Assembly: GCA_947581635.1 (NCBI GenBank)
Contig: CANPVE010000003.1
Location: 124,001 to 188,000 of the forward strand
Length of the DNA stretch: 64,000 nt
Reading direction: 5' to 3'
DNA from: an uncultured Clostridia bacterium
Lineage (GTDB): Bacteria; Bacillota; Clostridia; Oscillospirales; Acutalibacteraceae
Below, piece after piece: positions 37,350 through 46,042 of this stretch (position 1 is the stretch's first letter; each line of letters starts with the position of its first letter). The notes beneath the pieces are model-generated. The model ran no database searches. It saw nothing but the letters and a program-made list of their open reading frames with translations, and was not told the DNA's origin. The position numbers were made by a program, and so were the translations under genes.

Positions 37350-38006
37350 TCAAATCAATTGCTCTCGTATTCGGTTTATGATCTTTCGCTCACGCCTTGA
37401 CACCTGAACCTGCGTCATACCCAACATTTCCGCAACTTCGCTCTGCGTCTTGCCGCCAAAGTATCTCAGACGTATTATCTCACGGTCGATTTCCTCCAGT
37501 TCCGATATAGCCTGGCGCAGCGCGACGATATCAACCAGCTTCTCATCGAACTCCTCTATCGGAATATTTGCTTCAAATTCCTCGCCGTCGCGCTCAGATG
37601 TGAACGACAGCACGGGTTTTGAGGCGTCGATGGCCTCGGCGATGCTTTCCACATCAACATTTAGCAGTTGGGCAAGCTCACCCACAGTAGGTTCACGCCC
37701 ATACGTGTTGAGAAATTCAGACTGTGCGCGGTTTATCTTCATCCCCAGATCGCGTATGCTTCTTGACACCCTGATGGAGCCGCCGTCACGGAAAAGCCTG
37801 CGTATCTCGCCAAGTATGGCTGGCACCGCATAAGTGGAGAATCTGATGTTGCGGCTGCTGTCAAATCCTGCCGCAGCCTTCACCAATCCCTCGCAGCCCG
37901 ATTGATACAAATCGTCGTAGTCAATTCCCCGTCCGCAGTATCTGCGGGCACAGGCGCGCACCAGTCCGAAATTTTCGGTGACAAGCCTGTCCTGCTCAGC
38001 TGTCAT
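37350..38006 (-). CDS. sigF: Sporulation sigma factor SigF
   Basis: Forespore-specific sigma-70 family factor (spoIIAC). Region 2 is IDYDDLYQSGCEGLVKAA with the -10 recognition helix region IRFSTYAVPAILGEIRRLFR; region 3 is GREPTVGELAQLLNV; region 4 ends DREIIRLRYFGGKTQSEVAE and RRERKIINRIREQL. 218 residues, somewhat short of B. subtilis SigF. Identity as SigF rather than SigG/SigB follows from its place after spoIIAA and spoIIAB. Its start overlaps the spoIIAB end by 11 bases. Confidence 0.93.
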   Translation of the reverse strand: MTAEQDRLVTENFGLVRACARRYCGRGIDYDDLYQSGCEGLVKAAAGFDSSRNIRFSTYAVPAILGEIRRLFRDGGSIRVSRSIRDLGMKINRAQSEFLNTYGREPTVGELAQLLNVDVESIAEAIDASKPVLSFTSERDGEEFEANIPIEEFDEKLVDIVALRQAISELEEIDREIIRLRYFGGKTQSEVAEMLGMTQVQVSRRERKIINRIREQLI

Positions 38007-38451
38007 GGCGATATCTCTGCGCCACGCGCTTCTCCATTATAACCGTAGTTCCCTTGCCAACCACTGATCGAACGCTCAGCTTATCAGTAAAGCTCTCCAT
38101 CACGGCAAAACCCAGACCCGCACGTTCGCTTCCACCCGTGGTAAAAAGCGGCTCGCGCGCCTTGGCAATGTCTTTGATGCCGCACCCTCTGTCCTTTATC
38201 TGGACTTTGATCCTGCCGTCGTCATAAATTTTGGCCTCTATCCAGATATTGCCTATGGTGTCCTTATAGGCGTGAACTATACAGTTGGTGACCGCTTCGG
38301 AAACTGCCGTCTTGATATCGGTCATTTCCTCTATGGTAGGATCAAGCTGTGCCATAAATGCGGCTACAGTTGAACGTGCAAAACTTTCGTTTGCGGAATT
38401 GCTGGGAATAACCAGCCTCATTTCATTTTTTGCCTTTGTTTTCGCTTTCAT
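37996..38451 (-). CDS. spoIIAB: Anti-sigma F factor / serine kinase SpoIIAB
   Basis: Binds and holds SigF and phosphorylates SpoIIAA. It is a GHKL-type ATPase: the N box is ISEAVTNCIVHAY-like (AVSEAVTNCIVHAYKD), the G1 block is IKDRGCGIKDIAKA and the G2 block RAGLGFAVMESFTDKL. N-terminal MRLVIPSNSANESFARS is typical. 151 residues. The start used has AGAAGGT about 14 bases away; an inner ATG (codon 11) fits the family's usual N-terminus better. Confidence 0.94.
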   Translation of the reverse strand: MKAKTKAKNEMRLVIPSNSANESFARSTVAAFMAQLDPTIEEMTDIKTAVSEAVTNCIVHAYKDTIGNIWIEAKIYDDGRIKVQIKDRGCGIKDIAKAREPLFTTGGSERAGLGFAVMESFTDKLSVRSVVGKGTTVIMEKRVAQRYRHDS

Positions 38452-38588
38452 GTTGTATTATATACCTTCTTTCACCTAGATATGATAAATTTGTATTAAT
38501 TAATTATTTGTATTTTATTAAAAACCGTTATTGGAATATTATGGAAAACCAGACACGCATAAGCGACGTAATGTAAAGAAATAAATTA

Positions 38589-38891
38589 TTAAAATACATC
38601 AAGTCTTCCCACTCCCGCGAGCTTTATCATACGCGCTATCATGGGAGGAGCGTTGGTGACACGAACTTTTCCGCCGTATTCCGTCACGTTTTTGTACCTT
38701 CCCATTATCAGTCCTATTCCGGATGAATCCATAAAGCCTATACCGCCGAAATCCAGCACCAGCAGCGCGGGTTTTGTCATCTCCACCTCACGGTCTATGC
38801 TCTCGCGAAATTCGGCGGCGGTGTGATGATCTATCTCGCCGGAAAGCAGGGCGGTAAGCGTGTCATCCGACCTTTCAAATATCACTGACAT
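38589..38891 (-). CDS. spoIIAA: Anti-anti-sigma F factor SpoIIAA
   Basis: STAS-domain protein that frees SigF by binding SpoIIAB. The phosphorylatable serine lies in the conserved GFMDSSGIGLIMGRY block; the N-terminal LSGEIDHHTAAEFRE is also typical of SpoIIAA. 100 residues. AGAAAGGA precedes the ATG. Unlike the overlapping arrangement common elsewhere, 137 bases separate it from spoIIAB. Confidence 0.94.
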   Translation of the reverse strand: MSVIFERSDDTLTALLSGEIDHHTAAEFRESIDREVEMTKPALLVLDFGGIGFMDSSGIGLIMGRYKNVTEYGGKVRVTNAPPMIARMIKLAGVGRLDVF

Positions 38892-38916
38892 ACAAATTTT
38901 TCAATCCTTTCTTTTT

Positions 38917-38972
38917 AATAAAAAACGCATGAGCCAATATTTACCGGTGAAGTAAATATTAACTCATACGCA
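38917..38972 (-). terminator. Terminator after the polysaccharide deacetylase gene
   Basis: ATGAG..AATATTTAC and GTAAATATT..CTCAT pair around a GGTGA loop; the minus strand then runs GCGTTTTTTATT. It separates the deacetylase from spoIIAA. Confidence 0.75.
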
Positions 38973-39014
38973 TCGAAAAAAAGATAAAATCTTGGCGAAA
39001 CAAACTTTTTTCTT

Positions 39015-39695
39015 TCAACAAAATATATCCCCGCAGGGAGCATAGTAAATGTCGTCATGTCCCGACATAAGATCACAGAATCGCTCAAACCGCTCCCAGC
39101 CGCGCTGCATATCAAATTCATAGCTGTGTCCCCACAGCAGGAATATCTGAGGTGTGTCGGGTTCCAGATTTATAAACCGCTCGGCAAGTTGAAATATATT
39201 TTCCTCTCTGTGTCGACAGGTGGGCGAAATATTCAGCAAATCGGCGGGCAGCTCAAAACCGTGGGTTGAAATAACCCCACGGGCGTATTTTATGCCACAG
39301 CGTTTGAGCACGTCTCTGATGCGGTTGTCAACAGCTCCGAAGGGATAGGCGAAGCCCTGAACAGTCCTGCCGAATATTTCCTCCAGCGCGGCAACGTCCT
39401 GTATTACGTCATCATACAGTTGGGGGCTGTCCAAATCCAACGGGTTCTGGTGAGCGGTCAAATGCGAGGCAATTTCATGTCCGGAATACAAATCCGGCAG
39501 CATATCGGGCGGCATTCGCTCGACCTTTACCCCATCCGCGTACCATACGGAATTTGGATTCATAAGTCCTGAATTGAGATTAAAGGTGCACTTCAGACCG
39601 TATTTGTTGAGTATTTCTACCAACCTGACGTCCTGATAGACGCCGTCGTCATAACTGAGCGCAAACGCCTTTTTGTATTTGTCTGTCCATTTCAT
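39015..39695 (-). CDS. Polysaccharide deacetylase family protein
   Basis: A NodB-fold metal-dependent deacetylase, 226 residues. Motifs: AFALSYDDG (catalytic and metal Asp), GHEIASHLTAH (metal His pair), QGFAYPFGAVD, LNISPTCRHR and FLLWGHSYEF. There is no signal peptide or membrane helix, so it acts in the cytoplasm or reaches the wall by other means; peptidoglycan or a glycan is the likely substrate. It is on the same strand as the two-component genes, 35 bases after the kinase stop. Confidence 0.9.
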   Translation of the reverse strand: MKWTDKYKKAFALSYDDGVYQDVRLVEILNKYGLKCTFNLNSGLMNPNSVWYADGVKVERMPPDMLPDLYSGHEIASHLTAHQNPLDLDSPQLYDDVIQDVAALEEIFGRTVQGFAYPFGAVDNRIRDVLKRCGIKYARGVISTHGFELPADLLNISPTCRHREENIFQLAERFINLEPDTPQIFLLWGHSYEFDMQRGWERFERFCDLMSGHDDIYYAPCGDIFC

Positions 39696-39729
39696 ATAAT
39701 CAATAAATCTCCGTGTGTTATTATAGCAG

Positions 39730-40998
39730 TCAGGGCAGCACGACGGTTATCGTGAGAGATCTGCCATCGGCCGATGCTGCTGTAATTTTGCCTTTGTGGG
39801 CTTCGGTTATCGCTTTGGCTATGGAAAGTCCTATGCCATAGCCCCCCGTTTCCGAATTTCTGGACTTGTCCGCGCGGTAAAACCGGTCAAATAGCCTTGA
39901 GAGGTTTTCCGTTTCCACGCTCTCGGCAGTATTGAACACCTCTATATAAACGCCTCTCCCCCTCTGACGGGCCTTGAGGGATATTATTCCTTCGTGGTCG
40001 GAATATTTGAGCGCGTTGTCAAGGAGTATAGACACAAGCTGAGTTATTGCCTTTTCATCGCCGCATAGATTCATCATGGGCTGTATGTCCACATTAAAGG
40101 TTTTGTTCTGCACCTTGGCAAGCGACTGAAACGACTGCGCCGTCTCGGTCAGCACATCGGACAGCGGGAAATCTATCATCTGCACTCGATTCTGTTCTTC
40201 TTCCATGCGTGAAAGATAGATCAAATCCTTGGTGAGCGATGTCAATCTGCGCGTCTGGGCACGGATATCGGATATCCACTCGTTGTCCTCGCCGCACTCC
40301 ATTTCGAGAATCGCCGCGTCCGCATCAATTATAGTGAGCGGTGTTTTTATTTCATGTCCGGCGTCGATGACGAAGGATTTTTGTTTGTCATAGCTCTCCT
40401 GCACAGGCTTCATGACCATTCGCGAAAGAAGCAGTACCAGAACGGCAAACGCGATCATTCCCGCCAGCGAACAAATAAGGCTGTAGAACAGGAAGGAACG
40501 GAAGGAAGAAAGATTCTTGCGGCAGTCGAGAAATATTATCATCATGCCGCCCGGGTTGTACTGCCTCAGATATCTGTAATTAGAAATAAACCCGCTGTCA
40601 CTTTTGCGGCTCCACAGGTTTTCGGCGTATTCTATTGCGGTTTCGCTGTCTATCGCGACAATTTTTCCGGTATCTACAAGGACCGCTTCGCCGTTGGAAT
40701 TGAGTTGAACTGTGAAATACCGCGATTCATACGGCATCTCGGGAGAAAGCTCATCTCCGAACCCCCTTAAATCATCAAATCTGAGCTTTTTCCTGTCTTT
40801 GACTCCATAATCGTTCAAAAGCTCATGTCTACCCGGGAATTCGCCGTTGTTTTCCGCAAGCACGCTCAACACTTTCTCGCTGTCCCGCACGATGCGACGG
40901 TAATTCATTACGTTTATCGAGCCAATTATCACGAGCAGCACGAGAAACACCGACAGCATTGATATGGCTATAAACTTAAATTGAAGTTTCTTTATCAT
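39730..40998 (-). CDS. Sensor histidine kinase
   Basis: Two membrane helices (about residues 8-30 and 165-190) flank an outer sensor domain of roughly 135 residues. HisKA follows: FVIDAGHEIKTPLTIIDADA with the phospho-accepting His. The ATPase part has LLDNALKYSDHEG (N box), the short FDRFYRADKSRNSETGGYGI (F and G boxes) and GLSIAKAITEAHKG. The ATG at 40998 has TGGAGGCC 5 bases upstream and overlaps the stop of the response regulator (ATGA), so the two are translated together. The signal is unknown. Confidence 0.93.
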   Translation of the reverse strand: MIKKLQFKFIAISMLSVFLVLLVIIGSINVMNYRRIVRDSEKVLSVLAENNGEFPGRHELLNDYGVKDRKKLRFDDLRGFGDELSPEMPYESRYFTVQLNSNGEAVLVDTGKIVAIDSETAIEYAENLWSRKSDSGFISNYRYLRQYNPGGMMIIFLDCRKNLSSFRSFLFYSLICSLAGMIAFAVLVLLLSRMVMKPVQESYDKQKSFVIDAGHEIKTPLTIIDADAAILEMECGEDNEWISDIRAQTRRLTSLTKDLIYLSRMEEEQNRVQMIDFPLSDVLTETAQSFQSLAKVQNKTFNVDIQPMMNLCGDEKAITQLVSILLDNALKYSDHEGIISLKARQRGRGVYIEVFNTAESVETENLSRLFDRFYRADKSRNSETGGYGIGLSIAKAITEAHKGKITAASADGRSLTITVVLP

Positions 40999-41669
40999 TG
41001 CACGGCCTCCAGAGAGTATCCCGCATTGCGTGACGCCTTTATCTTGATATTTGCGCCCAGCGCGGTGAGCTTCTTTCGCAGGTAGGATATGTATGCCCAC
41101 ACCACGTTGACCTCCGCCTCGCTGTCCAGACCCCATATTTTTTCCATCATCAGTTCGGTTGGAATGAGCTGCCTGGGATTACACATCAGAATTTCCATCA
41201 CCTGAAATTCCTTGTTTGCAAGGCGGAAGCTGCCTGTGGGCGAGGAAAGCTCAAAGGTGGAGCGATCAAGCGATATATTGCCCATGGTAAGCACCGAGCT
41301 TGATGCGTTGGAGTGTACGCGCGTCATTGCGCGTATTCGCGCGAGCAATTCCTTTGCGTCAAAGGGTTTGGTAAGATAATCATTCGCTCCGCAGTCCAGA
41401 CCCGTCACTCTGTCGTCAATCTCAGACTTGGCGGTGAGCATAAGCACCGGAATATTGTTTCCTTTGGCTCGTATAGTTTTGAGCACGGTCAAGCCGTCCA
41501 TGCGCGGCATCATTATGTCGAGTATCAGACCATCGTACTGCCCCACCTCGAGGTAATCCAGCGCTTCCACTCCGTCAAAGGCCGCGTCGACTGAATAATT
41601 GTTCTTCTCCAGAATTACGGTCAACGCCTTTGACAGCGATTTTTCATCTTCCGCAATAAGCAATCTCAT
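40995..41669 (-). CDS. OmpR-family response regulator
   Basis: Complete receiver with the acidic pair in LLIAEDEKSLSKAL, the phospho-accepting Asp in YDGLILDIMMPRMDGL, Thr in VLMLTAKSE and Lys in NDYLTKPFDAKELLARI. The winged-helix output domain ends VNVVWAYISYLRKKLTALGA and RNAGYSLEAV. 224 residues. GGGGGTGA precedes the ATG. Partner of the kinase that follows at once. Confidence 0.95.
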   Translation of the reverse strand: MRLLIAEDEKSLSKALTVILEKNNYSVDAAFDGVEALDYLEVGQYDGLILDIMMPRMDGLTVLKTIRAKGNNIPVLMLTAKSEIDDRVTGLDCGANDYLTKPFDAKELLARIRAMTRVHSNASSSVLTMGNISLDRSTFELSSPTGSFRLANKEFQVMEILMCNPRQLIPTELMMEKIWGLDSEAEVNVVWAYISYLRKKLTALGANIKIKASRNAGYSLEAVQ

Positions 41670-41729
41670 GTTATATCACCCCCTCGAGCACAAAAGCTCA
41701 ACATATAAATAATACCCAATAATTAAAAA

Positions 41730-41780
41730 CATTGCAATACAAAATTGAAAAACATTCGCTTTAAATTTTGTATTGCAATG
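41730..41780. repeat. Perfect 17-bp inverted repeat
   Basis: CATTGCAATACAAAATT (41730-41746) and its exact reverse complement (41764-41780) flank a 17-base spacer. It lies between the divergent two-component and ECF sigma operons. On the minus strand the arm is followed by TTTTTAATTATT, so it may be a terminator or attenuator in the leader of the two-component operon, or an operator. Confidence 0.75.
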
Positions 41781-41963
41781 CAAACATCTTTAATTGAGGT
41801 CCGATGTCCCCACTCCTTACCAAAGAAGCGGCGATAATGGGATGCGATATTTTGAAAAACTCAAGCTGATTTTTTGCTTATACTCGAAAATCTATAAAAT
41901 AAATATAAGTGTTTTTTCAGGCTGAAACGAATAATAAGTGCAGGGAGGTGAAGGTGACCGCGT

Positions 41964-42524
41964 ATGAATATCGGTGAAAGTAGCTACCGCCGTTTTCTTG
42001 CGGGTGAAAAGAGCGCATTTGATGAGATTGTCGATACTTACAATGAGAGCCTTATATTTTTCATTCAGAGGTATGTCAACAACCTCGATGAAGCGGAGGA
42101 CATTGCTGAGGATTGCTTTGTGGAACTGATAGTGCATCCCCACAGATATAACTTCAAAGTCAGCCTGAAAACCTATCTTTTTACCATAGCGCGCAATAAA
42201 TCGGTAGATTACGTCAGGCACAATTCCGTGTTGCAAATCACTCGAATCGACGGACAATGCGAAAAAAGCGCAGAATATGAAAGCTTTGAGAACAAGGTTC
42301 TGCGCGATGAAAGACACAGGGCGGTTAATAATGCAATTGAGCGATTAAATGAGGATATGCGCACGGTGATACATCTGATTTATTTTGAGGATATGTCGTA
42401 TGACGAGGCGGGCAGGGTGATGAAGAAGAGCCGCAAGCAAATCGAAAATCTGTCATATCGGGCGAGAAATGCGCTTCGTGTCATCTTGACTGAGGAGGGG
42501 TGGAGCGATGAAGGACAGAATTGA
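41964..42524 (+). CDS. ECF-type RNA polymerase sigma factor
   Basis: Two-domain sigma factor of 186 residues. Sigma2: FDEIVDTYNESLIFFIQRYV, EAEDIAEDCFVELIV and KTYLFTIARNKSVDYVR. Sigma4: MRTVIHLIYFEDMSYDEAGR and KSRKQIENLSYRARNALR. AGGTGA lies 6 bases before the ATG. Its stop overlaps the next gene by 17 bases, and that gene and two serpins follow closely, so it probably controls its own operon through an unknown signal. Confidence 0.92.
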   Translation: MNIGESSYRRFLAGEKSAFDEIVDTYNESLIFFIQRYVNNLDEAEDIAEDCFVELIVHPHRYNFKVSLKTYLFTIARNKSVDYVRHNSVLQITRIDGQCEKSAEYESFENKVLRDERHRAVNNAIERLNEDMRTVIHLIYFEDMSYDEAGRVMKKSRKQIENLSYRARNALRVILTEEGWSDEGQN

Positions 42525-43173
42525 AACAAAAGAGAGCATACGGCAAAAGAGCGATGAGATTTTGAAGGCGCGAGCGCGGCGCAGGCGTGCGGCAATTTCT
42601 GCGGCGTGCGTGATGCTGATATTTGTCACGGTGGAGGCGCTTTGGCTTCGCAGCAGACAGGAAGTGGTAAACGGCGAGTACGAGACGTTGGAAATGCAAC
42701 CTGTGCCGCCCTTGCAGAGCGATTGCGGCACGGAATCGGCAGGCATTGATAAAAGCGATGAAGCGAAAGGCACAGACAGGGTGTCCCAGAGCGAACAGAC
42801 GAAGGGTATAAATGACGTATACACGAACCGCGATTCAATGTGCTTTGACAACATGACGATTTACACAGAGCCGGCTTCAAAGACTGTCAGTCTGTACGCG
42901 AAAAACTCGGAACAAAACGAATACATTATTCGGCTCAGCAATTGGATATCCGATCTGAAAACAAATGAAGTGAGCGAATCAAACGAATTGATCGGATCGG
43001 AGAACACCACCGACGTTGTGTATGTGATTGAGCAAAACAGGAACGGAGATGCGGCGGTAGTGTATGTAAATGGCAATCGCATAAAATTTGACAACGGACA
43101 ATGGCTTGTATTTTCCGAAGGCGACAGGAAAGAATTTGACACTATTGTCGGAGACATTTTCAATGAAAATTAA
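42508..43173 (+). CDS. Single-pass membrane protein, putative sigma regulator
   Basis: 221 residues. The N-terminal 27 residues are charged (RQKSDEILKARARRRRAA) and cytoplasmic; residues about 28-47 form one membrane helix; the rest is an outer region with a Ser/Glu-rich linker and a folded C-terminal part (IYTEPASKTVSLYA, VVYVNGNRIKFDNGQW). It overlaps the sigma factor gene, the usual place of an anti-sigma factor, but no known anti-sigma domain is seen, so that role is inference. Confidence 0.75.
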   Translation: MKDRIETKESIRQKSDEILKARARRRRAAISAACVMLIFVTVEALWLRSRQEVVNGEYETLEMQPVPPLQSDCGTESAGIDKSDEAKGTDRVSQSEQTKGINDVYTNRDSMCFDNMTIYTEPASKTVSLYAKNSEQNEYIIRLSNWISDLKTNEVSESNELIGSENTTDVVYVIEQNRNGDAAVVYVNGNRIKFDNGQWLVFSEGDRKEFDTIVGDIFNEN

Positions 43174-43201
43174 TCGATTTTTGGTAAGGGGGCAATATTT
43201 T

Positions 43202-44503
43202 ATGAACGTAAAAAGATTATTAAAAAACATATTGGCGTGCTCCGTCTCTGCGGCGCTGATTCTCGGTGTGTCTTCCTGCGGCGGCAGTTCTGACGCGGGC
43301 GGTGGTATGTCGGGCAGCACCACAAATTTAATGAGCGGAGTAAAGGCGGTTCCTGTCAGTAACAGTGTGGAAGTGGATTCCGCGTTTGTCACCCAATACA
43401 ACAACTTTGCGTTCTCGTTATTCAAGCGAACCGCCTTTAATGAGGCGGCTGAAAGTTCAAATCAGGACAAGAGCTTTATGATATCTCCGCTGTCGGTTAT
43501 GTCGGCGCTGTCCATGACGGCAAACGGCGCAGATGGCGAAACCCTGGCTCAGATGCAGAAACTGCTGGGGGGTCTTGATCCGGACGAACTCAACAGGTAC
43601 ATGAGCGCGTATGCGGCAAAGCTGCCGAGCGGGAAAAAGGCCAAGCTCTCCATGGCCGATTCAATCTGGCTCCGCGGGGGAAAAGTCAAGGCAAAGGACG
43701 AATTCCTCAAGACCAACGCCGCATATTACAACGCCGATATATACAGTTCCAAATTTGACCGCAGTACGCTCGATGATATCAACGGCTGGGTGTCGGACAA
43801 CACCTACGGAATGATAGAAAAAATGATTGACGACATTCCCACGGACGCTGCGATATACCTGATTAATGCGCTTGCGTTTGACGCGGAATGGCAGGATATT
43901 TATACTGAGGATAAGATTGTCGAAGGCGAATTTAACGGCACACTCGGCAAACAGCGGGCAGACATGATGTGTTCAAGCGAAAGCGGATATCTCAACGACG
44001 GCAAGGCGGAGGGATTTATTAAGCCTTATGCCTCGGGGTACAGTTTTGTGGCGATGATGCCGTACGATGACATTTCTATTGATGAATATATCGGCTCGCT
44101 TGACGGCTCTAAGCTTATGTCGCTCATAAACAATGTCGATAACACTGCGGTAGACGTATGGATACCTAAATTCGAGCTGGAATACGACGCCGAGTTGAGA
44201 GATGTATTGAGGCAGTTAGGAATGACCGACGCATTTGACGCCCAAAAGGCAGATTTTTCAAGATTGGGCAACGCCACCGGAGGCGAGAAGCTCTATATAG
44301 GCGCTGTAAGGCACAAGACCTTTATGAGAGTGGACGAGCGCGGCACAAAGGCGGGTGCGGCGACTTCGGTTGAAATGACTTTTGGGATAAGGTGCGGAGT
44401 GATGAATAGAATTGTGTACCTCAACCGCCCGTTTGTGTGCATGGTTATCGAGAATCAGACCAAGACGCCGGTATTTATTGGTGCGGTTATGAACATCGGG
44501 TGA
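43202..44503 (+). CDS. Lipoprotein serpin (serine protease inhibitor), first copy
   Basis: A suicide inhibitor of serine proteases, 433 residues. A signal peptide ends in a lipobox (LGVSSC then GGSS), so it is anchored on the cell surface. The serpin core is complete: FMISPLSVMSALSMTANGAD near the N-terminus, then KLSMADSIWLRGG and IYLINALAFDAEWQ. The hinge of the reactive loop is DERGTKAGAATSVEM, with small residues at P12-P9, as required for an inhibitory serpin. The scissile region (FGIRCGVMNR) differs from that of the second copy. AAGGGGG precedes the ATG. The frame extends upstream to 43088, inside the previous gene. Confidence 0.94.
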   Translation: MNVKRLLKNILACSVSAALILGVSSCGGSSDAGGGMSGSTTNLMSGVKAVPVSNSVEVDSAFVTQYNNFAFSLFKRTAFNEAAESSNQDKSFMISPLSVMSALSMTANGADGETLAQMQKLLGGLDPDELNRYMSAYAAKLPSGKKAKLSMADSIWLRGGKVKAKDEFLKTNAAYYNADIYSSKFDRSTLDDINGWVSDNTYGMIEKMIDDIPTDAAIYLINALAFDAEWQDIYTEDKIVEGEFNGTLGKQRADMMCSSESGYLNDGKAEGFIKPYASGYSFVAMMPYDDISIDEYIGSLDGSKLMSLINNVDNTAVDVWIPKFELEYDAELRDVLRQLGMTDAFDAQKADFSRLGNATGGEKLYIGAVRHKTFMRVDERGTKAGAATSVEMTFGIRCGVMNRIVYLNRPFVCMVIENQTKTPVFIGAVMNIG

Positions 44504-44542
44504 TTTTGCATCAATTGACGATGACAGGGGGAGTACACTGTT

Positions 44543-45847
44543 ATGAAAATGAAAAATTTATTGAAGAAGTTTTCAGCGACTGCGACTGCGGCGGCGTTGC
44601 TGCTGGGCGTCAGCGCGTGCGGGGGAAATGCGGTTATGTCAGAAGGCACAGTAGATTTGATGAGAGACGTCAAAGCGGATACAATTACAAATGACGTTGC
44701 GCCGAGCGATGATTTTGTAAGACAGGCGGGTGCGTTTTCGCTGGAGCTTTTCAAGCGCAGCTTTGCCGCTCAACAGGCAAAGGACGACAGCGAGGATAAA
44801 AGCCTTATGGTGTCACCTTTGTCGGTAATGCTTGTGCTCTCCATGACCGCCAACGGCGCGGGCGGTGAAACTCTCGCCCAGATGGAGAAGGCTTTGGGCG
44901 GTCTTGATGCTGGCGTAGGTAAAGCGGGCCTTAATCTGGACGAACTAAACGGGTATATGAGCGCATATTCGGCAAGTCTACCGAGCCACGAAAAGGCAAA
45001 GCTCTCAATCGCAAATTCAATATGGCTGCACAACGGTAAGGCAAACGCGAAGGAAGATTTCCTTAAAACAAACGCCGCGTATTACAACGCCGGAGTATAT
45101 AGCGCGAATTTTGATCAGGATACTGTTCGGGATATCAACAACTGGGTGTCGCAGAATACCGACGGCACAATCGAAAATATGCTGGACGAAATTTCGGAAA
45201 ACGCCGTAATGTATCTGATAAATGCCATCGCGTTTGACGCGGAGTGGAAATGTGTTTACACCAAAGATAATGTCCGCAAAGGGGAATTCAACGGCACACT
45301 CAGTCGGCAGTCGGTTGACATGATGCATTCTTCCGAGGAATTTTACATCGACGACGGCAGGGCGACGGGCTTCATAAAGCCGTATGCCTCGGGTTACAGT
45401 TTTGCGGCTATACTGCCGAACGAGGACGTTTCCATCGGGGATTACGTGGATTCCATGAATTGGAGCGAATTTGCTCAGGTAATAGACGGCGCGGATAATT
45501 ATCAGGTGCAGACTGTTTTGCCCAAGTTTAAAGCGGAGTATTCTGCGGAGATAAACGACACGCTTAAGGCGATGGGAATTGAGAACGCATTTGATCCTCA
45601 GAAAGCTGATTTTTCCAAAATGTCAGAAAATGGTCTATACATCAGCCGAGTGCTCCACAAGACCTTTATCAATGTGGACGAACAGGGCACCAGGGCGGGC
45701 GCAGCATCATCAGTCGAACTCAAAGAGACAGGCCTCGTTATTGAAACTAAGAATGTCGTTCTTGATCGCCCGTTTGTGTACGCGATAATTGAGAACGAAA
45801 CCAAACTGCCGATATTTATTGGCACTGTTATGAATGTGAACAGTTGA
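44543..45847 (+). CDS. Lipoprotein serpin (serine protease inhibitor), second copy
   Basis: 434 residues, a close paralogue of the first serpin, 39 bases downstream. Lipobox LGVSAC then GGNA. Core blocks are MVSPLSVMLVLSMTANGAGG, KLSIANSIWLHNG, MYLINAIAFDAEWK and, at the end, RPFVYAIIENETKLPIFIGT. The hinge is DEQGTRAGAASSVEL (inhibitory type); the exposed loop that follows, KETGLVIETKN, differs from copy one, so a different protease is probably bound. Compared with copy one it has a short insert (DAGVGKAGLN) after the first helices. A strong terminator follows. Confidence 0.94.
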   Translation: MKMKNLLKKFSATATAAALLLGVSACGGNAVMSEGTVDLMRDVKADTITNDVAPSDDFVRQAGAFSLELFKRSFAAQQAKDDSEDKSLMVSPLSVMLVLSMTANGAGGETLAQMEKALGGLDAGVGKAGLNLDELNGYMSAYSASLPSHEKAKLSIANSIWLHNGKANAKEDFLKTNAAYYNAGVYSANFDQDTVRDINNWVSQNTDGTIENMLDEISENAVMYLINAIAFDAEWKCVYTKDNVRKGEFNGTLSRQSVDMMHSSEEFYIDDGRATGFIKPYASGYSFAAILPNEDVSIGDYVDSMNWSEFAQVIDGADNYQVQTVLPKFKAEYSAEINDTLKAMGIENAFDPQKADFSKMSENGLYISRVLHKTFINVDEQGTRAGAASSVELKETGLVIETKNVVLDRPFVYAIIENETKLPIFIGTVMNVNS

Positions 45848-45861
45848 CAATCAATTGTATT

Positions 45862-45905
45862 AATCCGCTTCGGGAGATTGCGGGGAATTCCCGAGGCGGA
45901 TTTTT
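45862..45905 (+). terminator. Terminator of the sigma/serpin operon
   Basis: AATCCGCTTCGGGA and TCCCGAGGCGGATT pair over 14 bases (one T-G), followed by TTTTTG. Confidence 0.9.
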
Positions 45906-45951
45906 GTCGTATTTTTATCGAAATCCAGTATTAATGCGCTCAAAATATACG

Positions 45952-45980
45952 TTGAATTTATCTCTCGACAATGGTATAAT
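45952..45980 (+). promoter_or_regulatory. Sigma-A promoter of the fumarase-beta-like gene
   Basis: TTGAAT (45952-45957) and an extended TGGTATAAT -10 (hexamer 45975-45980) with a 17-base spacer. Confidence 0.72.
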
Positions 45981-46042
45981 TATATCCGACGCACAGCGCA
46001 AGATGAATTATGTCTTTATGATATTGAAAGGAATTTTTACGT

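Noticed and set aside
38915..39121. Possible frameshifted C-terminal extension of the polysaccharide deacetylase
   Set aside because: The alternative frame runs through the terminator hairpin, and the annotated protein already has all five family motifs.
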